The position numbers and the translations under genes are program-made. Under the pieces are notes generated by a model. It had not been told where the DNA came from, made no database searches, and saw nothing but the letters and a program-made list of their open reading frames with translations. Of a stretch of 64,000 nucleotides of DNA, positions 60,333-64,000 are shown piece after piece (the stretch's first letter is position 1; each line of letters opens with the position of its first letter). The stretch is from Brevundimonas denitrificans (lineage in GTDB: Bacteria; Pseudomonadota; Alphaproteobacteria; Caulobacterales; Caulobacteraceae): contig NZ_BSOY01000004.1 in assembly GCF_030160755.1 (NCBI RefSeq), positions 1 through 64,000 of the forward strand. The letters are read 5' to 3'.

Positions 60333-61498
60333 GCCGGCCGCTGAAGATCATGCTGGTCGCCGCCGAAGCCTCGGGCGACGCGCTCGGGGCGGGGCTGGCC
60401 GGGGCGCTGAGGGCGCGGCTGGGGGCGGAAGTGACCTTCGTCGGCGTCGGCGGGCCGAGGATGGCCGAACTGGGGGTCCAGAGCCCGTTCGACATCGCCG
60501 AACTGTCGGTGCTGGGCTGGATCGAGGGCCTGAAGGCCTACGGGATCGTCAAGCGGCGGGTCGCCGACACGGTCGCGCTGGGCGTGGCCGAGAAGCCCGA
60601 CGCCGTGGTGCTGATCGACAGCTGGGGCTTCACCATCCGGGTGGCCAAGGCCCTGCGGATCGCCCTGCCGGACGTGCCGCTGATCAAATATGTCGGGCCC
60701 CAGGTCTGGGCCTCGCGGCCGGGACGGGCCAAGACGCTGGCCGCGGCGGTGGACCATCTTCTGGCCCTATACGCCTTCGACGCGCCGTGGTTCGAGCGGG
60801 AGGGGCTTCCGACGACGGTTGTCGGGTCGCAGGCGCTGCACATCGACATGAGCGGCGCCGATCCGGCCGCCTTCCGCGCGGAGCGGGGCATCGCGGCCGG
60901 GGCGCCCCTGCTGGTCGTCCTGCCCGGCAGCCGGCCGTCCGAGATCCGTCTGATGACGCCCGTCTATGAAGCCGCGATCGCCCGGCTGAAGGCCGCCGAT
61001 CCGACGCTGCAGATCGCCGTGGTCGCCGCCGGCACCGTCGCGGCGGATGTCACGGCGCGCGTCGCGACCTGGCCGTTCCGGGCCCATGTGGTGGGCGAGG
61101 ACCAGAAATACGCCGCCATGCGGGCCGCCACCGTCGCCCTGGCCACCAGCGGCACCGTCTCGACGGAACTGGCCCTCGCCGGAGCGCCGATGGTGATCGC
61201 CTACCGCTTCCAGCCGCTCAGCTATGCGATCATGAAGCCGTTCTTCACGGGCCAATACGCCACCCTGTTCAACCACGCGGCGGGCGAGGAGATCGCCCGC
61301 GAGCTGATCCAGAACGACGCCACGCCCGAAAAGGTCGCGGCTGAGGTGGGGCGGTTGCTCGGCGATCCGGAGGCGCGGCGGGCGCAGGCCGGGCGGCAGA
61401 CGGCGGCGCTGGACCTGATGGGCCGCGAGGGACGCGACCCGTCGGAGATCGCGGCGGACGCCGTCTTGCGTGTGATTGCGAGCAAGGCCGGCCGGTAG
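60329..61498 (+). CDS. lpxB: Lipid A disaccharide synthase
   Basis: This 389-residue glycosyltransferase joins lipid X with UDP-diacylglucosamine. ML.AAEASGDALGAGLAGAL at the start, YVGPQVWASRPGR and LPGSRPSEIR, and TSGTVSTELALAGAPMVIAYR are conserved family motifs. It ends the lipid A cluster. A short hairpin with no T run (61570-61587) lies about 70 bases after the stop. Confidence 0.97.
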   Translation: MSRPLKIMLVAAEASGDALGAGLAGALRARLGAEVTFVGVGGPRMAELGVQSPFDIAELSVLGWIEGLKAYGIVKRRVADTVALGVAEKPDAVVLIDSWGFTIRVAKALRIALPDVPLIKYVGPQVWASRPGRAKTLAAAVDHLLALYAFDAPWFEREGLPTTVVGSQALHIDMSGADPAAFRAERGIAAGAPLLVVLPGSRPSEIRLMTPVYEAAIARLKAADPTLQIAVVAAGTVAADVTARVATWPFRAHVVGEDQKYAAMRAATVALATSGTVSTELALAGAPMVIAYRFQPLSYAIMKPFFTGQYATLFNHAAGEEIARELIQNDATPEKVAAEVGRLLGDPEARRAQAGRQTAALDLMGREGRDPSEIAADAVLRVIASKAGR

Positions 61499-61629
61499 CC
61501 GAACCGGTCTGACGGGCGCCGCCCAGCGCGCGGTCGCGGCTTTTCAGGGAAAGATCACATCTTGCTCATGCCGCTCACCAGAGCGGCGACTAACAGGCGG
61601 CCTTCTCCACAGGAGCGCAAAGGACCGAC

Positions 61630-62187
61630 ATGACCAGCAACACCGACGGCGCACGAGGCGGGATTCCATGGAGACTGGTGGGCTGGGGGGGAGTGGCCCT
61701 GATCCTGCTGCTTCCGCTGGTGACCGGCGCGCCCTGGACCCTGTTCGACTATATTGTGGCGGGGGCGCTGCTCGGCGGCGCCGGACTGGTTCTGGAACTG
61801 GCGGTGCGGGCGTCGGGCAGTCTCGCCTATCGCGCCGGCGCCGGCCTGGCGGTCGCGGCCGCCTTCCTGCTGGTCTGGGTCAACGGAGCCGTCGGCTTCC
61901 TCGGGGATGAAGGCAATCCCGCAAACCTGATGTTCGCCGGGGTGATCGCGATCGCCGTCCTCGGGTCGGTGATCGCCGGCTTCAAGGCGAAGGGCATGGC
62001 CGGCGCCATGTTCGCGGCCGCGGCGGCCCAGGTATCCGTCGGGGTGATCGCCCTGGCCCTGGGATGGAGCTCACCCGGCAATGCCGGCCTCTATGAGGTC
62101 GTCATGGGGACGAGCGTCTTCAGCGCCCTGTGGCTCCTGTCCGGCGGACTGTTCCGGAAGGCGGCGGAGGCTGCCGGCCCCGCGTAG
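61630..62187 (+). CDS. Predicted membrane protein of unknown function
   Basis: This 185-residue protein has five or so membrane helices (about 18-34, 40-58, 64-82, 95-118 with 120-142, and 155-172) and a short polar N terminus. ATG 61630 follows GGAGCGCAAAGG. The composition and even spacing resemble small integral membrane proteins but no motif identifies a family. Terminated by a hairpin shared with gltA. Confidence 0.75.
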   Translation: MTSNTDGARGGIPWRLVGWGGVALILLLPLVTGAPWTLFDYIVAGALLGGAGLVLELAVRASGSLAYRAGAGLAVAAAFLLVWVNGAVGFLGDEGNPANLMFAGVIAIAVLGSVIAGFKAKGMAGAMFAAAAAQVSVGVIALALGWSSPGNAGLYEVVMGTSVFSALWLLSGGLFRKAAEAAGPA

Positions 62188-62206
62188 ATCGACCCATCAA
62201 GAAAAA

Positions 62207-62231
62207 GCGCCGGGGCCCGGGCCCCGGCGTT
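62207..62231. terminator. Bidirectional hairpin terminator between the membrane protein and gltA
   Basis: CGCCGGGGCC and GGCCCCGGCG form a 10-base perfect stem with an A run on the left (which gives Ts on the minus strand) and TTT on the right. It sits between convergent genes. Confidence 0.85.
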
Positions 62232-62286
62232 TCGGTCTTGTGGGCCGCCGTCAGACGGCTGCGCCTGCCCGATCCGACGGGGCCTT

Positions 62287-63588
<1,302 letters not shown>

Positions 63589-63653
63589 GTCAGCCCCATG
63601 GTGAAGGCGCGGGGTCCGGCGGAAGGTGTCGGGTCGCGGTCCGTGTATGAATG

Positions 63654-64000
63654 TCAGATAGTCTGTTGCAGCGCATCATCCAAGCGCCCGAGGCTTTCTT
63701 CGCGTCCGAGCGCGGCCAGGGTCTTGGCGATGTCGGGGGAGACGCCGTCTCCCGTCAGGGCGGCGCGGACGGCCGGGCCGATCTTGCCGAAGCCGACGGC
63801 CTCTTCATCGGCGAAGACCTTCAGCTCGGCCTCGAGGGCGAAGACGTCCCAGCTGGCGAACAGTTTGAGCCGGTCGCGCAGGCGGCCGATGCGTTCGCCT
63901 GATTCGCCGGTCAGCATCGGCAGGGCCTTCTCATAGATGGCCAGGGGGCGGACCTTGAGGGCGAAGGCGGTCTGGTCGGCCAGTTCCAGCACGGTTTTCG
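63654..64000 (-). CDS. gltX: Glutamyl-tRNA synthetase, C-terminal part (truncated by window end)
   Basis: The frame is open to the right edge, so this is the 3' end of a longer minus-strand gene. The last 115 or so residues are the anticodon-binding alpha-helical domain, with [21 protein letters not shown] and [18 protein letters not shown] typical of bacterial GluRS C termini. The catalytic domain lies outside. The gltX-gltA order is as in Caulobacter. Confidence 0.9.
   Translation of the reverse strand, partial: KTVLELADQTAFALKVRPLAIYEKALPMLTGESGERIGRLRDRLKLFASWDVFALEAELKVFADEEAVGFGKIGPAVRAALTGDGVSPDIAKTLAALGREESLGRLDDALQQTI

Noticed and set aside
61570-61587. Terminator after lpxB
   Set aside because: A 7-base perfect stem (GCCGCTC / GAGCGGC) is present but no T run follows, so termination is not supported.

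Overview
This is a GC-rich chromosomal window from an alphaproteobacterium. The best fit is Caulobacterales, probably a Brevundimonas/Caulobacter relative. That placement is inferred from gene content and order: bactofilin with an M23 peptidase, an IscR-led SUF operon with a second NifS-like desulfurase, a nuo operon interrupted by small reading frames, and LpxI rather than LpxH in a uppS-cdsA-dxr-rseP-bamA-skp-lpxD-fabZ-lpxA-lpxI-lpxB run followed by gltA and gltX. It is a housekeeping region. I see no integrase, transposase, prophage, CRISPR array or plasmid function, and no gene-free stretch longer than about 240 bases.

Layout. (1) 1-6.6 kb: the 3' part of a class A penicillin-binding protein; prfB with a textbook programmed +1 frameshift; a TPR membrane protein broken by one extra G; then, on the minus strand, an M23 peptidase and a bactofilin. 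(2) 6.8-11.2 kb: a bcp-type peroxiredoxin, tyrS, a DOMON-like protein overlapping a NamZ-type (DUF1343) muramidase, and an alpha/beta hydrolase whose nucleophile serine is replaced by Gln. Palindromic repeats lie between these genes. (3) 11.4-21.3 kb: iscR, a NifS-like desulfurase, sufB, a small lipoprotein, sufC, sufD, sufS, sufT and sufA, running on by stop/start overlaps into metN-metI-metQ. (4) 21.3-28.5 kb: a lysophospholipid acyltransferase, a GGDEF protein, a DEAD-box RNA helicase, two secreted proteins (one a polysaccharide deacetylase), tRNA-Asp and an AbgT-type transporter. (5) 28.6-45.4 kb: nuoA-N with six extra small genes inserted, then birA, coaX and rnj. (6) 48.6-61.5 kb: pyrH, frr, isoprenoid and phospholipid genes, rseP, bamA, skp and the lipid A genes. 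(7) 61.6-64 kb: a small membrane protein, gltA, and the 3' end of gltX at the window edge.

How it works together. The second region codes for iron-sulfur cluster assembly under IscR, and the nuo block that follows is a large consumer of those clusters. The 50-61 kb block makes the undecaprenyl carrier, the CDP-DAG precursor, isoprenoid precursor, lipid A and the outer-membrane protein assembly machinery, which together build the envelope. Most adjacent genes overlap by ATGA, GTGA or TGATG, so translational coupling is probably the rule.

No obviously new multi-gene system stands out. The observations most worth following are the six unassigned genes inside nuo, the frameshift in the TPR gene, the Gln-for-Ser hydrolase, the DOMON/NamZ pair, the inverted repeat built on the tRNA-Asp 3' end, and cell-cycle-type DNA motifs (CtrA-like sites and GANTC) in several promoter regions.
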